Shown here piece by piece: positions 8,520-17,607 of a DNA stretch of 56,207 nt. Position 1 is the stretch's first letter, and every line of letters begins with the position of its first letter. The notes below the pieces were generated by a model, which saw only the letters and a program-made list of their open reading frames with translations, had not been told where the DNA came from and ran no database searches. The DNA lies in the NCBI RefSeq assembly GCF_900142575.1, contig NZ_FRBI01000006.1, positions 1 to 56,207 on the forward strand, in the 5' to 3' direction. Position numbers and translations under genes: made by a program. Source of the DNA: Actinacidiphila paucisporea (GTDB lineage: Bacteria; Actinomycetota; Actinomycetes; Streptomycetales; Streptomycetaceae).

Positions 8520-9311
8520 ATGCTTGATGAACCTCGTTCAGGGCGGCTGACCGCATGGGGAAATGCCCTGCTTGCCGGGCTTGCCGCCCCTGATGACGTC
8601 GCGCAGCGGATCGTGGGCCGGGACGCGGTGCACCGGATCACGGCGCTGCCCGGGGAGAACGGGCCGGTCGGACTGACCCTGGGCCTGGGCCGGCTGCGTG
8701 CGCTGGGGGTGACCGGGCTGCGGCTGGCGCTGCCGGTCGCCGGGCATCCGCTGGGCCTGAGCGGGCCGCCGGACTTCAACGACCTCGCGCTGGAGGCGGG
8801 CGAGGCGGTGCTCACCGTCGGCGCGCTGCCGCTCGGCCTGGTGCCCGAGGTCAGCGAGGCGGGTCCCGCGGGCGATGTGCACGTGGAGGTGGAGTGGCGG
8901 TGCCTGCCGGTGCGTGACGCGCCGCCGGCCGACGTGCCGTCGCTGGGCGAGGCGGAGCGCGAGCTGGCCGAGGCGCTGCGGGACGCGACGGCGGCGCTGG
9001 CCACGCTGGACGTGGCGGGCGCGGGCGGGCCGACGGCGCACGCGGCGCTCGAGGCGTACCGCGCGCGGGCGGCCAGAGGCCGGGAGGTGCTGGCGCCGGG
9101 GTATCCGCCGCGGGCAGTGCGGGTGCTGGAGCTGGCGCAGCGGGTCGCGGCGCTGGTGGAGATCGCGGGCGACGGGCACGGCGCCGCGGTCAGCGCCTCG
9201 CAGATCGCGGCCAGGTCGGAACTGCTGCGGCCGGTGGAGCGGACCGCGCGGCGGGCGCAGGTCGCCGCCTACAACGCGTATGTGGAGGAGGCCGAGCGGC
9301 GCAGGCCCTAG
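8520..9311 (+). CDS. Conserved actinobacterial protein of unknown function
   Basis: 263-residue protein that I cannot assign to a characterised family. It has an N-terminal half with TAWGNALLAGLAAPDDVAQRIVG and LPGENGPVGLTLGLGRLRALGV, and an Ala/Glu/Arg-rich helical C-terminal half. It has no signal peptide and no membrane span. It is divergent from the ABC ATPase gene. No ribosome-binding site at normal spacing is visible; instead TAGGCT (8508-8513) sits 6 bases before the ATG, which suggests a leaderless message starting at the ATG. Confidence 0.85.
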   Translation: MLDEPRSGRLTAWGNALLAGLAAPDDVAQRIVGRDAVHRITALPGENGPVGLTLGLGRLRALGVTGLRLALPVAGHPLGLSGPPDFNDLALEAGEAVLTVGALPLGLVPEVSEAGPAGDVHVEVEWRCLPVRDAPPADVPSLGEAERELAEALRDATAALATLDVAGAGGPTAHAALEAYRARAARGREVLAPGYPPRAVRVLELAQRVAALVEIAGDGHGAAVSASQIAARSELLRPVERTARRAQVAAYNAYVEEAERRRP

Positions 9312-9496
9312 GGTCTGCCGTTCGGATCTCCGTGGAGGAAGGAGCGGTGCTCGGTGCGTGCAGCTGCAAGGCGGAGGAAGGAGGCGACGCGGTGGGGGCA
9401 CCTCCCGGCCGCCAGGCCAGGGGGAGTCGTCGACTGACGACAACGCGGCAGATGTGCGTGCCGGGCGCCGCGACGCCGCGGAGATCCACACGACAG
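9312..9496. repeat. Gene-free stretch with a Streptomyces-type intergenic repeat
   Basis: 185 bases with no convincing gene. It contains GTGGGGGCACCTCCCGG followed by a mirrored GGCCAGGGGGAG, and then GCAGATGTGCGTGCCGGGCG. I recall both motifs from many Streptomyces intergenic regions, but I cannot search for copies. A chpE terminator follows immediately. Confidence 0.4.
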
Positions 9497-9547
9497 GCCC
9501 TGGGCCCGCCGCCGTACGGAAGGGGGTTCGGCGGCGGGGCCCAGGGC
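9497..9547. terminator. Strong bidirectional terminator after chaplin gene
   Basis: 17-18-bp stem (9497-9513 with 9530-9547, one bulged C) around a 16-base loop, 24 bases past the chaplin stop and facing the convergent gene that ends at 9311. It probably serves both. Confidence 0.85.
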
Positions 9548-9570
9548 GCGCGGGCGGCGGGCGGCGGTGG

Positions 9571-9810
9571 TCAGCCGTTGGCGGCGACGTTGCCGAACAC
9601 CGGGTTGAGCAGTCCGATCACGTTGACGGAGTTGCCGCTCACGTTGACCGGCACGTGCACCGGGACCTGCACCAGGTTGCCGGAGCCCACGCCGGGGGAC
9701 TTCACGGCCATGCCGTGCGCGCCGCTGTCGGCGGCGGCGACACCGGTGCCGGCGACGGCCAGGCCGCCCGCCACGAGGGTGAGGGTCGCGGCCTTCTTGA
9801 GGTTCTTCAC
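9571..9810 (-). CDS. chpE: Short chaplin lacking cysteines (ChpE-type)
   Basis: 79-residue secreted amphipathic protein. Residues 1-28 form a Sec signal peptide (KNLKKAATLTLVAGGLAVAG, then ASA-like VAAADS cleavage region). One chaplin domain follows, with SGNLVQVPVHVPVNVSGNSVNVIGLLNP in pieces SGNLVQVPVHVPVNV and GNSVNVIGLLNPVFGN. Chaplins assemble into amyloid-like surface films on aerial hyphae. Most have two conserved Cys; here those positions are Ser and Ala-rich, which matches ChpE of S. coelicolor. The GTG start at 9810 follows AAGGAGG. It is upstream of a terminator at 9497-9547. Confidence 0.93.
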   Translation of the reverse strand: MKNLKKAATLTLVAGGLAVAGTGVAAADSGAHGMAVKSPGVGSGNLVQVPVHVPVNVSGNSVNVIGLLNPVFGNVAANG

Positions 9811-9931
9811 GTCGAACTTCCTCCTTGCAGGAGTGCCGCGACGCCTTCCGCCGCGGCACGCCATGCGCAACGGATCATCGCGCCGCGGGGTGCGCCGTTC
9901 GGGCGACATCCACCCGACAGTATGAATCTCA

Positions 9932-9960
9932 GCCCGGTGTGAGCCCGGGGTGTACCGGGC
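9932..9960 (-). terminator. Terminator after the response-regulator gene
   Basis: 7-bp perfect stem (GCCCGGT 9932-9938 with ACCGGGC 9954-9960) and internal GC pairing, 11 bases past the response-regulator stop codon at 9972. Moderate support only. Confidence 0.55.
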
Positions 9961-9971
9961 GGGTGGGCCGG

Positions 9972-10619
9972 TCAGCCGCCGACGCCGTTGCGCACCGCCC
10001 ACAGCGCGGCCTGGGTCCGGTCGGCGAGGTCCAGCTTCATCAGGATGTTCGACACATGGGTCTTCACGGTCTTCTCCGACAGCACCAGCGCGCGGGCGAT
10101 CTCCCGGTTGGAGCGGCCGTCGGCGATCAGGGTGAGCACCTCGCGCTCCCGCTCGGTCAGGGCGTTGCCGCGGCCCTGCCCCGAGCCGCCCGCCTGGTCC
10201 TGGGAGAGCAGCGCGCCGGCCACCTCGGGCTGCAGCAGGACGTGCCCGGCGTGCACGGAGCGGATCGCGTCGGCGAGCGCGACCGGGTCGATGTCCTTGT
10301 AGACGTATCCGGCGGCGCCGGCCCGCAGCGCGGGGACGACGGTGCGCTGCTCGGTGAAGCTGGTGACGATCAGCACCCGGGCGGCGCTCTGCGCGTCGCG
10401 CAGCAGCCGCAGCGCCTCGATGCCGTCGGTGCCGGGCATCTTGACGTCCATCAGGATCACGTCGGGCTTCAGCTCCGCGGCGCGCTCGGCGCCCTCCTGG
10501 CCGTCGGCCGCCTCGCCGACCACCTCGATGTCGCCCTGCACCTCCAGGAAGGTGCGCAGCCCGCGGCGTACGACCTGGTGGTCGTCCACCAGCAGCACCC
10601 GGATCACCTTGTCAGCCAC
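9972..10619 (-). CDS. NarL/FixJ-family response regulator
   Basis: 215 residues: receiver domain (1-120) with acidic VDDH (11-14) and phospho-acceptor Asp58 in LMDVKMPG, switch Thr/Ser in VTSF, and conserved Lys in YVYKD; then a LuxR-type HTH (about 150-205; [33 protein letters not shown]). It is predicted to bind DNA on phosphorylation by the kinase encoded just upstream, whose stop overlaps this gene's GTG start (10612-10619), indicating translational coupling. GGAGG precedes the GTG. Its targets cannot be seen; the adjacent chaplin gene is one possibility. Confidence 0.95.
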   Translation of the reverse strand: MADKVIRVLLVDDHQVVRRGLRTFLEVQGDIEVVGEAADGQEGAERAAELKPDVILMDVKMPGTDGIEALRLLRDAQSAARVLIVTSFTEQRTVVPALRAGAAGYVYKDIDPVALADAIRSVHAGHVLLQPEVAGALLSQDQAGGSGQGRGNALTEREREVLTLIADGRSNREIARALVLSEKTVKTHVSNILMKLDLADRTQAALWAVRNGVGG

Positions 10620-11766
10620 CCGGCACCTCCAGCTCGATGACGGTGCCCTTGCCGGGCGCCGATTGGACGGTGAGTCGGCCGCCGACGCCGCCGGCCCGGT
10701 CCCGCATGGAGACCAGGCCGAGGTGGCGTCCCGCGCGCCGGACGGAACCGGGGTCGAAGCCCCTGCCGTCGTCCGTGACCCGCAGCGTCGCACCCTTGCC
10801 GTGGCCGTCGAGGGTGACGGTGACCGCGCCGGCGTGGGCGTGCCGCAGCGCGTTGTGCACCGCCTCCTGGGCGACCCGCAGGACCGCCTCCTCCTGGGCG
10901 GCGGGCAGTGCGCGCACCTCGCGGGCACGGAAGGTGACGCCGGCGGAGTGGACCCGGTTGAGGACCGCGGCCTGGGTGCGCAGGGTCGCGACCAGGCCGT
11001 CGTCGTCCAGGGCGGCGGGGCGCAGCTCGACCACGACGGCCCGCAGCTCGTCCGCGGCCTCGGCGGCGAGGCCGGCGACCTCGCGCAGCTGGCCCTTGGC
11101 GCGGGCCGGGTCGGTGTCGATCAGGGCGGCGGCGGCCTGGGCGGTCAGCCGCAGCGAGAAGAGCTTCTGCGAGACCGCGTCGTGCAGCTCGTGGGCGATC
11201 CTGGCCCGCTCCCCCGCCAGCGTCAGCTCGCGGCTGCGCTCGTAGAGCCGGGCGTTGGTCAGCGCGATCGCGGCGTGGTCGGCGAGGATGCGCAGCAGGT
11301 CCTCGTCGTCCTGGGTGAAGCCGTGGGAGCCGGCCTCGGGGCGGGTGGGGCACTGCTTGTTGGCCAGGAAGAGGGCGCCGAGGATGTCGTCGCCGTCCAT
11401 CACCGGCATGCCGATGAAGGCCTTCATCACCGGGTGGCGGCGCGGCCAGCCGGCGAAGCTCGCGAAGTCGCGGACGTCGTCGAGGCGCTGCGGGGTGGCC
11501 TCGTGCAGCATCGCGGCGAGGATGCCGTGCTGCCGGGGCAGCGGGCCGATGGCCTTCCACTCCTCGTCGCTGACGCCGTCCACCACGAACTGGGCGAAGC
11601 CGCCGTGGTCGTCGGGCACGCCGAGCGCCGCGTATTCGGCGGCCAGCAGCTCGCGGGCGGAGGCGACGATGGTCTGCAGGACCTCGCGCACCTCCAGCCG
11701 GCGGTTCATCGCCAGGACCGCGGCGCTGACCGCTTCGATTCCGCCTCTGGGGGGCCTGCTTGGCAT
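10612..11766 (-). CDS. GAF-domain sensor histidine kinase (HisKA_3 type)
   Basis: 384 residues without membrane spans, so a cytosolic sensor. An N-terminal GAF domain (~20-175; [31 protein letters not shown]) precedes the dimerisation/phosphotransfer segment [20 protein letters not shown] (acceptor His195 of HELHD), then a HATPase domain with [12 protein letters not shown] (N box) and DDGRGFD (G1). The signal is unknown; [12 protein letters not shown] contains the only notable Cys of the GAF region. The start is the ATG at 11766, preceded by GGTGGAG. It overlaps its cognate response regulator by 8 bp. Confidence 0.94.
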   Translation of the reverse strand: MPSRPPRGGIEAVSAAVLAMNRRLEVREVLQTIVASARELLAAEYAALGVPDDHGGFAQFVVDGVSDEEWKAIGPLPRQHGILAAMLHEATPQRLDDVRDFASFAGWPRRHPVMKAFIGMPVMDGDDILGALFLANKQCPTRPEAGSHGFTQDDEDLLRILADHAAIALTNARLYERSRELTLAGERARIAHELHDAVSQKLFSLRLTAQAAAALIDTDPARAKGQLREVAGLAAEAADELRAVVVELRPAALDDDGLVATLRTQAAVLNRVHSAGVTFRAREVRALPAAQEEAVLRVAQEAVHNALRHAHAGAVTVTLDGHGKGATLRVTDDGRGFDPGSVRRAGRHLGLVSMRDRAGGVGGRLTVQSAPGKGTVIELEVPGG

Positions 11767-11992
11767 GTCTCCACCGTACCGGCGCCGGGTCACCGTCCGT
11801 ATGCGCCGCTGGTCGGAGCGCCGCTGGGTATCGCGACCTACGCCCTTGTGACCGCGCGGTGTAGGGCGGCCGGCCGAGGCGCCCGGCTCGCCGGCGTTCC
11901 TACGGTGGGGCCCATGAGACGGCCGGGCAGTCGGCCCGGCCGGGCCGGGGCGCCTCAGGCGCCCGGGCGTCGGTCACCACGAGGGCGGGATC

Positions 11993-12715
11993 ATGCCGGT
12001 AGCGATCATCACAGGGGCGTCGAGAGGGCTGGGCCGGGCGCTCGCCGCGGAGCTGGCGGGGCGCGGCTGGCAGCTGGTGCTCGACGGGCGGGACGCCGAG
12101 GCGCTGCGGGCGGCGGCGGCCGGCCTGGAGCGTACGGCGGCGGAGTCCGCCGGCGGCGGTACGGCCGTGGTGCGGGCGGTGCCGGGCGACGTCACGGACC
12201 CGGCGCACCGGACGGCGCTGGTGGCGGCGGCCGAGCAGCTGGGCGGGGTGGACCTGCTGGTGAACAATGCCAGCGCGCTGGGCGCCGAGCCGCTCGTACC
12301 GCTGGCGGAGCTGCCGCCGGCGGGGCTGCGGGAGGCGCTGGAGGTCAATGTGACGGCGCCGCTGGCGCTGGTGCAGGCGGCGCTCCCCGCGCTGCGGGCC
12401 GCGGGCGGGCGGGTGCTGAACGTCAGCTCGGACGCGGCGGTGGAAGCGTATCCGGACTGGGGCGGTTACGGGGCGAGCAAGGCCGCGCTCGACCATCTGT
12501 CGGCGGTGCTCGCGGTGGAGGAGCCGGGGCTGCGGGTGTGGTGGGTGGACCCGGGCGACCTGCGGACGGCGCTGTACGCGGCGGCCGTGCCCGACGACCC
12601 GGACTTCGCGGAGCGCCCGCTGCCCGAGGAGGTGGCGCCGGCGCTGCTGCGGCTGCTGGACGAGGGCGCTGCGAGCGGCCGCTACACGGCGTCGGCCCTG
12701 CGGAGCGGGAAGTGA
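11993..12715 (+). CDS. Short-chain dehydrogenase/reductase
   Basis: 240-residue Rossmann-fold SDR with the NAD(P) motif TGASRGLG (residues 7-14), NNAS, catalytic Ser in [24 protein letters not shown] and YGASK (YxxxK), so it should be catalytically competent. It is classical-SDR length. The substrate is unknown. Its TGA stop is followed 48 bp later by the QueA-like gene's ATG, so the two are probably one transcript. Confidence 0.92.
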   Translation: MPVAIITGASRGLGRALAAELAGRGWQLVLDGRDAEALRAAAAGLERTAAESAGGGTAVVRAVPGDVTDPAHRTALVAAAEQLGGVDLLVNNASALGAEPLVPLAELPPAGLREALEVNVTAPLALVQAALPALRAAGGRVLNVSSDAAVEAYPDWGGYGASKAALDHLSAVLAVEEPGLRVWWVDPGDLRTALYAAAVPDDPDFAERPLPEEVAPALLRLLDEGAASGRYTASALRSGK

Positions 12716-12762
12716 GCGCGGTGGCCCGAAACGCAGACCCCTATATAAGGGGAACACGAGTC

Positions 12763-13821
12763 ATGACGGACACAAGCCGCACAGCGGACATTCTGTGTGA
12801 TTTCCGGGTGCCGCCGGAGTCGCTGGCGGCCGCCCCGCCGGCCCGGCGGGACGGGGTGCGGCTGCTGGTCGGCCGGCAGGGCGCCGGCGAGGTCGCGCAC
12901 CACGCCTTCCGCGAGCTGCCGGGGCTGCTGCGGGCCGGCGACGTGCTGGTCGTGAACACCTCCAGGACGCTGCCCGCGGCGGTGGACGGCAGCCTCGGCG
13001 GCGACCCGGTCGTGGTGCACTTCTCGACCCGTCGGGACGACGGGCGCTGGGTGGTCGAAATCCGCGACCCCGACGGGCGGGGCTCCACCGTCCGGCGGCC
13101 GGGCGGTCCCGCGGGGGCGGTGGTGCGGCTGGCCGGCGGGGAGCGGCTGGCGCTCGACGAACCGCTGGACCCGTGCGGCGACCGGCTGTGGGTGGCGTCG
13201 CCGTCGATGGCGGACCCGCTGCGGCACCTGCACCGGCACGGGCGGCCGATCCGCTACGCCTACACCGAGCGCGACCAGCCGCTCGCGGCCCACCAGACGG
13301 TCTTCGCGACGGCGTCGCCGGACGGCGCGGGCTCGGCGGAGATGCCGAGCGCGGGCCGGCCCTTCACCGCGCCGCTGGTCACCGAGCTGGTCAGCCGCGG
13401 AGTGCAGATCGCGCCCATCGTGCTGCACACCGGGGTCGCCTCGGCCGAGGCGTACGAGCCGCCGTACGCCGAGCCCTACACGGTGCCGGCGGCGACCGCG
13501 TGGCAGGTCAACGCGGCCAGGGCCGCCGGCGGCCGGGTGATCGCGGTGGGCACCACGGCGGTGAGGGCGCTGGAGTCGGCGGCGGACCCGCGCGGGGTGG
13601 TGCGCCCGGCGCGGGGCTGGACGGAGCTGGTGATCACCCCGGAGCGCGGGGTACGCGCCGTGGACGGCCTGCTGACCGGCCTGCACGAGCCGGAGGCCTC
13701 GCATCTGCTGATGCTCCGGGCGGTGTCCGGCGACGGCCTGCTGGAGCGGGTCTACGCCGAAGCGCTCCAGCACCGCTACCTGTGGCACGAGTTCGGCGAC
13801 GTGAATCTCCTGCTGCCGTAA
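12763..13821 (+). CDS. QueA-like protein (divergent SAM:tRNA ribosyltransferase-isomerase family)
   Basis: 352 residues. The overall QueA fold signature is present ([17 protein letters not shown], corresponding to GDLLVxNdTRVx[18 protein letters not shown], corresponding to the VGTTsvRtLE block; [15 protein letters not shown] near the end). However, the region that in QueA reads AAPTAGLHFT is [11 protein letters not shown], and the expected HxMHxE segment is replaced by [17 protein letters not shown]. Family annotation is therefore safe, but queuosine activity is not. The start is the ATG at 12763 with AGGGG upstream; a GTG at 12712 overlapping the SDR stop is an alternative that would add 17 residues. 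Confidence 0.85.
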   Translation: MTDTSRTADILCDFRVPPESLAAAPPARRDGVRLLVGRQGAGEVAHHAFRELPGLLRAGDVLVVNTSRTLPAAVDGSLGGDPVVVHFSTRRDDGRWVVEIRDPDGRGSTVRRPGGPAGAVVRLAGGERLALDEPLDPCGDRLWVASPSMADPLRHLHRHGRPIRYAYTERDQPLAAHQTVFATASPDGAGSAEMPSAGRPFTAPLVTELVSRGVQIAPIVLHTGVASAEAYEPPYAEPYTVPAATAWQVNAARAAGGRVIAVGTTAVRALESAADPRGVVRPARGWTELVITPERGVRAVDGLLTGLHEPEASHLLMLRAVSGDGLLERVYAEALQHRYLWHEFGDVNLLLP

Positions 13822-13848
13822 AAGGCGCCCCAATAAGCGTCACATAAA

Positions 13849-13885
13849 GCACCCCCGCCGTCACCGCAAGCGACGGTGGGGGTGC
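13849..13885 (+). terminator. Terminator after the QueA-like gene
   Basis: 14-bp stem (13849-13862 with 13872-13885, one G-T pair) with a 9-base loop, 27 bases past the stop codon. Confidence 0.85.
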
Positions 13886-13995
13886 GGCGGTGTGAGGTGA
13901 CCTATAGGACCTGCGTCACATACTAAGCAGCGTAGTGGAATACCACCCCCGGTAAAGCCGGAGCTATTGCCCGGAAGTGACACGCCGTTCCCGGC

Positions 13996-14022
13996 CCGGC
14001 TACGAATGAGTTTCGTAGCCGG
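13996..14022 (+). promoter_or_regulatory. Hairpin just upstream of the SLT gene promoter
   Basis: Perfect 11-bp stem (13996-14006 with 14012-14022) and a TGAGT loop, ending 6 bases before the TTGACC -35 element. It lies in a 267-bp gap (13822-14088). It could insulate the promoter as a second terminator, or could be part of a longer leader if transcription begins further upstream. Confidence 0.55.
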
Positions 14023-14027
14023 CTTCA

Positions 14028-14056
14028 TTGACCCCCGTTTTGCGAGGCCCTAAGAA
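14028..14056 (+). promoter_or_regulatory. Promoter of the SLT gene (TTGACC, 17 bp, TAAGAA)
   Basis: TTGACC (14028-14033) and TAAGAA (14051-14056) are separated by exactly 17 bases and point at the ATG at 14089, leaving a leader of roughly 25 bases. This is a good vegetative-type promoter by sequence. Confidence 0.65.
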
Positions 14057-14088
14057 TTCTCAGGTCCGCAACCGGAAGAGGTCATTCC

Positions 14089-14952
14089 ATGCAGCTCCCC
14101 ACGATCCCGAAGATCGGCCGACTGTCCAAGAAGCACAAGATCACGGCGGCCGGTGCCGCCGCCGCGGCAGCTGTTGTCCTGGCCGTCACCGGTCTCCAGG
14201 CGACCGGTGGGTCGGCTGAGGCCAAGGGCGAACCGACGGGTTTCTCGGTGGAATCCGGCCAGCAGGTCAAGAGCCTTGACGCCCAGGCGGGGCTCGCCTC
14301 GCAGAAGGCGATCCAGGAGGACGCGGCCGCGAAGAAGAAGGCCGCCGCCGACACCGCGGCGCAGCAGAAGGCCTCGGCCGACACCGCCGCCCGGCAGAAG
14401 GCCGCCGCCGACGCGGCGGCGAAGAAGAAGGCCGCGGACACCGCCGCCGCCAAGAAGAAGGCCGAGCAGGCCGCCGCCAAGAAGCGGGCCGCCGCCCGGG
14501 CCGCCGCGCGCGCCAAGGCCGAGCAGGCCGCGACCCGGTCCACCCACCGCACCACGCTCAAGGTCGTGGTTCCGAAGCTCGCGCCGAAGAAGGCCGTCAC
14601 CGCCGTGCCCGTCGCCGCGGTCGTCTACCCGGACAACCTGGACGGCTGGATCCGCGAGGCGCGCGCCGTGCTGGCCGCGCACAACATCCCGGTGCCGACC
14701 TACAACGGCATTTACCGCAACATCATGCGCGAGTCGAGCGGTAACCCGAACGCGATCAACCTGTGGGACATCAATGCCCAGAACGGCATTCCCTCCAAGG
14801 GCCTGCTGCAGACGATCGACCCGACCTTCAACGCCTACCACGTGTCCGGCACGTCGTGGAACGTCTACAACCCGGTCGCGAACATCGCCGCCGCCTGCAA
14901 CTACGCCTGGCACGTCTACGGCGGAATGGACAACGTCAACTCGGCGTACTGA
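14089..14952 (+). CDS. Secreted SLT-domain (lytic transglycosylase-like) protein
   Basis: 287-residue secreted protein: N-terminal twin-positive signal segment with hydrophobic core AAGAAAAAAVVLAVTGL (~19-37), then an Ala/Lys-rich coiled-coil linker (~75-150; imperfect repeats of AAADTAAQQKA type), then a C-terminal SLT domain (~195-287) with the catalytic Glu in IMRESSGNPNAINLWD, followed by GIPSKGLLQTIDPTFNAY and IAAACNYAWHVYGG. Such enzymes cleave peptidoglycan glycan strands during growth, branching or germination. The tandem-like linker is encoded by imperfect ~24-27-bp DNA repeats and may vary in length between strains. Confidence 0.94.
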   Translation: MQLPTIPKIGRLSKKHKITAAGAAAAAAVVLAVTGLQATGGSAEAKGEPTGFSVESGQQVKSLDAQAGLASQKAIQEDAAAKKKAAADTAAQQKASADTAARQKAAADAAAKKKAADTAAAKKKAEQAAAKKRAAARAAARAKAEQAATRSTHRTTLKVVVPKLAPKKAVTAVPVAAVVYPDNLDGWIREARAVLAAHNIPVPTYNGIYRNIMRESSGNPNAINLWDINAQNGIPSKGLLQTIDPTFNAYHVSGTSWNVYNPVANIAAACNYAWHVYGGMDNVNSAY

Positions 14953-14988
14953 TCCGCTGATCGGCTGATCCGCTGAATGATCGACCCC

Positions 14989-15037
14989 CATGGAGAAGGG
15001 GCGGCGGGACCATGAGTCCCACCGCCCCTTCTCCATG
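14989..15037. terminator. Shared bidirectional terminator (21-bp stem)
   Basis: Long inverted repeat (14989-15009 with 15017-15037; one C-A mismatch on plus, G-U wobble on minus) between the convergent SLT and FHA-ABC genes. It is preceded by short CTGATC direct repeats at the SLT stop. Confidence 0.9.
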
Positions 15038-15051
15038 TCGCAATTCCCGGG

Positions 15052-17607
15052 CTACTTCCGCATGACCTCGGGTTCGTGCCGGCGCAGCAGCCGGGCGACG
15101 GCGACTCCGCACAGCGCGGCCATGAGCAGCAGCACCAGGACGTCGAGCGTCCAGATGCCCGCGTTGTGCTTCCACAGCGCGTCCACGGCGATCGGCGGCT
15201 TGGTGTCCCACGGCAGCAGCGTGTTGAGGTCGGCGGTCGCACCGGTCCCGGCCACCGCCCAGCGGGCCGGCATCAGCCAGGCCACCTGCTCCATACCGGG
15301 CTTGCCGTAGATCTGGAACAGCACACCGGTGAAGACGATCTGCACGATCGAGAACATCACCAGCAGCGGCATGGTCTTCTCCGCGGTCTTCACCAGCGCG
15401 GAGATGATCAGGCCGACCATCATCGAGGTGAAGCCGAAGGCCATGATGACCAGGGTCATCTCCACGGCCGGCTGGCTGTGCAGGACGACGCCCTCGGCGG
15501 GCATCCTGCTGCGCGGCGCGAAGCCGATACCGCAGATGATGGCGCCCTGCAGGGCGGTGATCACGCCGAGCACGATGACCTTGGACATCAGGTACGCCGA
15601 GCGCGACAGGCCGACGGCCCGCTCGCGCTCGTAGATGACCCTCTCCTTGATCAGCTCACGCACGGAGTTGGCGGCGCCCGCGAAGCACGCGCCGACCGCG
15701 ATGATCATCAAGATGGTGCCCGCGTCCCGGTTCTGGCCGTGCGAGCGGGCGGGCCCGTAGCCCAGGCCGCTGCTCGCCGGGATCAGCAGGCTGACGATGC
15801 CGAGCACGGTGGGCAGGATGAGCATCAGGCCGATGAAGCCGCGGTCGGAGGCGATCACCGAGGTGTAGCGGCGTACCAGCGTCCACAGTTGCGGGCCCCA
15901 GGCCTGCGGCTTGGGCGGCCTGGCCACCTGGTGGGGTATGGAGGGCGCGGTCTGCGGTGCGACGGCGTCCAGGTCGGCGGCATAGGTCTGGTAGTGCTGC
16001 GAGCCGCGCCAGCGGCCCATCCAGTCGTAGTCGCGGTAGGTCTCGAACGCCGAGAAGACGTCGGCCCAGTTGTCGTAGCCGAAGAAGTTCAGCGCCTCGT
16101 CCGGCGGCCCGAAATAGGCGACGGCGCCGCCGGGCGCCATCACCAGCAGCTTGTCGCACAGTGCCAGTTCGGCCACCGAGTGGGTGACCACCAGCACGGT
16201 GCGGCCGTCGTCGGCCAGGCCGCGCAGCAGCTTCATCACGTCGCGGTCCATGCCCGGGTCGAGGCCCGAGGTGGGCTCGTCCAGGAAGATCAGCGACGGC
16301 TTGGTGAGCAGTTCCAGGGCCACCGAGACGCGCTTGCGCTGGCCGCCCGACAGCGAGGTGATGCGCTTGTCGGCGTGGATGTCGAGCTTCAGCTCGCGCA
16401 GCACCTCGTCGATCCTGGCCTCGCGCTCGGCCGACGCGGTGTCGCCGGGGAAGCGGAGCTTGGCCGCGTACCGCAGGGCGGTCTTGACCTGGAGCTCCTT
16501 GTGCAGGATGTCGTCCTGCGGGACCAGCCCGATGCGCTGCCGCAGTTCGGCGAACTGCTTGTACAGGTTCCGGTTGTCGTACAGCACCTCGCCCTGGTCG
16601 GCGGGCCGGTAGCCGGTCAGGGCGCGCAGCAGCGTCGACTTGCCGGAGCCCGACGGGCCGATGACGCCGATCAGCGACTTCTCCGGGACCCCGAAGGAGA
16701 CGTCCCTGAGGATCGTCTTGGTGGTCTTGCCGTGCGGCACGGTCACCGACAGGCGCCGGGCCGAGAAGGACACCGCTCCGGTGTCCACGAATTCCTCGAG
16801 CCGGTCGCCGACCAGCCGGAAGGTGGAGTGCCCGACGCCGACGATGTCGTTCGGGCCGAGCAGGTGCCGCTGGATCGGCTGGCCGTTGACATAGGTGCCG
16901 TTGTGGCTGCTGAGATTGACGATCTCGTGGCGGCCGTCGGGGTGCGCGCGGAATTCCGCGTGGTAGCGCGAGACCTGGAGGTCGAAGACGACCAGGTCGT
17001 TCTCCAGCGCGCGGCCGATGCGCATGACCCGGCCCAGCGCGATCTGGTGGAAGGTCGTCGGGCTGCGGTCGCCGTTCCCGGGCCCGGGGCTCACCGGCTG
17101 CTGCTGCGGTATGCCCTGCGGCGCCGGCGGCTGCCCGGGCCAGCCGCCGCCCTGCTGCGGCGGCACCGCTTGCGGTACCGGGGCCACGACCTGCGCCTGC
17201 GCCTGTGCCTGTGCCTGGTGATACTGCGGGTAGCTCTGCTGCGGCGGCTGCGCGTAGGCGGTCCCGGCGCTGTGCACGTCGCCGCCGGACGCCGCGACCG
17301 GCGTGCCGCCGGTGAAGCTCAGCCGCGGGCCGTTGGCGGCATTGCCGAGGGTGACCGTCGAGCCGGGGCCCACCTCGGTCTGCTGGACCCGCTGCCCGTG
17401 GACGAAGGTGCCGTTCGTGCTCCCCTGGTCCTCGATCATCCAACCGCGGTCGCCACGGCGGATGATGGCGTGCCGCCACGAGACCCGAGGGTCGTCGCAG
17501 ACGAGATCGGCCTGCGGGTCACGCCCGAGGCTGTAGGACCGGGAGGCGTCGAGCGTCCAGGTCCGGCCGTTCAATTCGAGTACGAGTTCAGGCACCCCAA
17601 GCCCCAT
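15052..17607 (-). CDS. Double-FHA-domain ABCG-type exporter (Rv1747-like)
   Basis: 851 residues. Domains in order: FHA-1 (~10-100; SLGRDPQADLVCDDPRVSWRHA, STNGTFV), a Pro/Gln/Ala-rich linker (~115-195), FHA-2 (~200-295; RIGRALENDLVVFDLQVSRYHAEF, SHNGTYV), an ABC nucleotide-binding domain (Walker A GPSGSGKST, signature LSGGQRKRVS, Walker B LIFLDEPTSGLD), and an ABC2 membrane domain with six predicted helices from ~610. In mycobacteria the equivalent Rv1747 is controlled by Ser/Thr kinase phosphorylation through its FHA domains; a phospho-Thr-gated envelope-component exporter is inferred here. The ATG at 17607 follows a tandemly duplicated GGGGGACAA ribosome-binding region. Confidence 0.94.
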   Translation of the reverse strand: MGLGVPELVLELNGRTWTLDASRSYSLGRDPQADLVCDDPRVSWRHAIIRRGDRGWMIEDQGSTNGTFVHGQRVQQTEVGPGSTVTLGNAANGPRLSFTGGTPVAASGGDVHSAGTAYAQPPQQSYPQYHQAQAQAQAQVVAPVPQAVPPQQGGGWPGQPPAPQGIPQQQPVSPGPGNGDRSPTTFHQIALGRVMRIGRALENDLVVFDLQVSRYHAEFRAHPDGRHEIVNLSSHNGTYVNGQPIQRHLLGPNDIVGVGHSTFRLVGDRLEEFVDTGAVSFSARRLSVTVPHGKTTKTILRDVSFGVPEKSLIGVIGPSGSGKSTLLRALTGYRPADQGEVLYDNRNLYKQFAELRQRIGLVPQDDILHKELQVKTALRYAAKLRFPGDTASAEREARIDEVLRELKLDIHADKRITSLSGGQRKRVSVALELLTKPSLIFLDEPTSGLDPGMDRDVMKLLRGLADDGRTVLVVTHSVAELALCDKLLVMAPGGAVAYFGPPDEALNFFGYDNWADVFSAFETYRDYDWMGRWRGSQHYQTYAADLDAVAPQTAPSIPHQVARPPKPQAWGPQLWTLVRRYTSVIASDRGFIGLMLILPTVLGIVSLLIPASSGLGYGPARSHGQNRDAGTILMIIAVGACFAGAANSVRELIKERVIYERERAVGLSRSAYLMSKVIVLGVITALQGAIICGIGFAPRSRMPAEGVVLHSQPAVEMTLVIMAFGFTSMMVGLIISALVKTAEKTMPLLVMFSIVQIVFTGVLFQIYGKPGMEQVAWLMPARWAVAGTGATADLNTLLPWDTKPPIAVDALWKHNAGIWTLDVLVLLLMAALCGVAVARLLRRHEPEVMRK

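Noticed and set aside
12712..12762. GTG start for the QueA-like gene overlapping the SDR stop
   Set aside because: The ATG at 12763 has a better ribosome-binding site and the extra 17 residues do not look conserved; retained only as an alternative.
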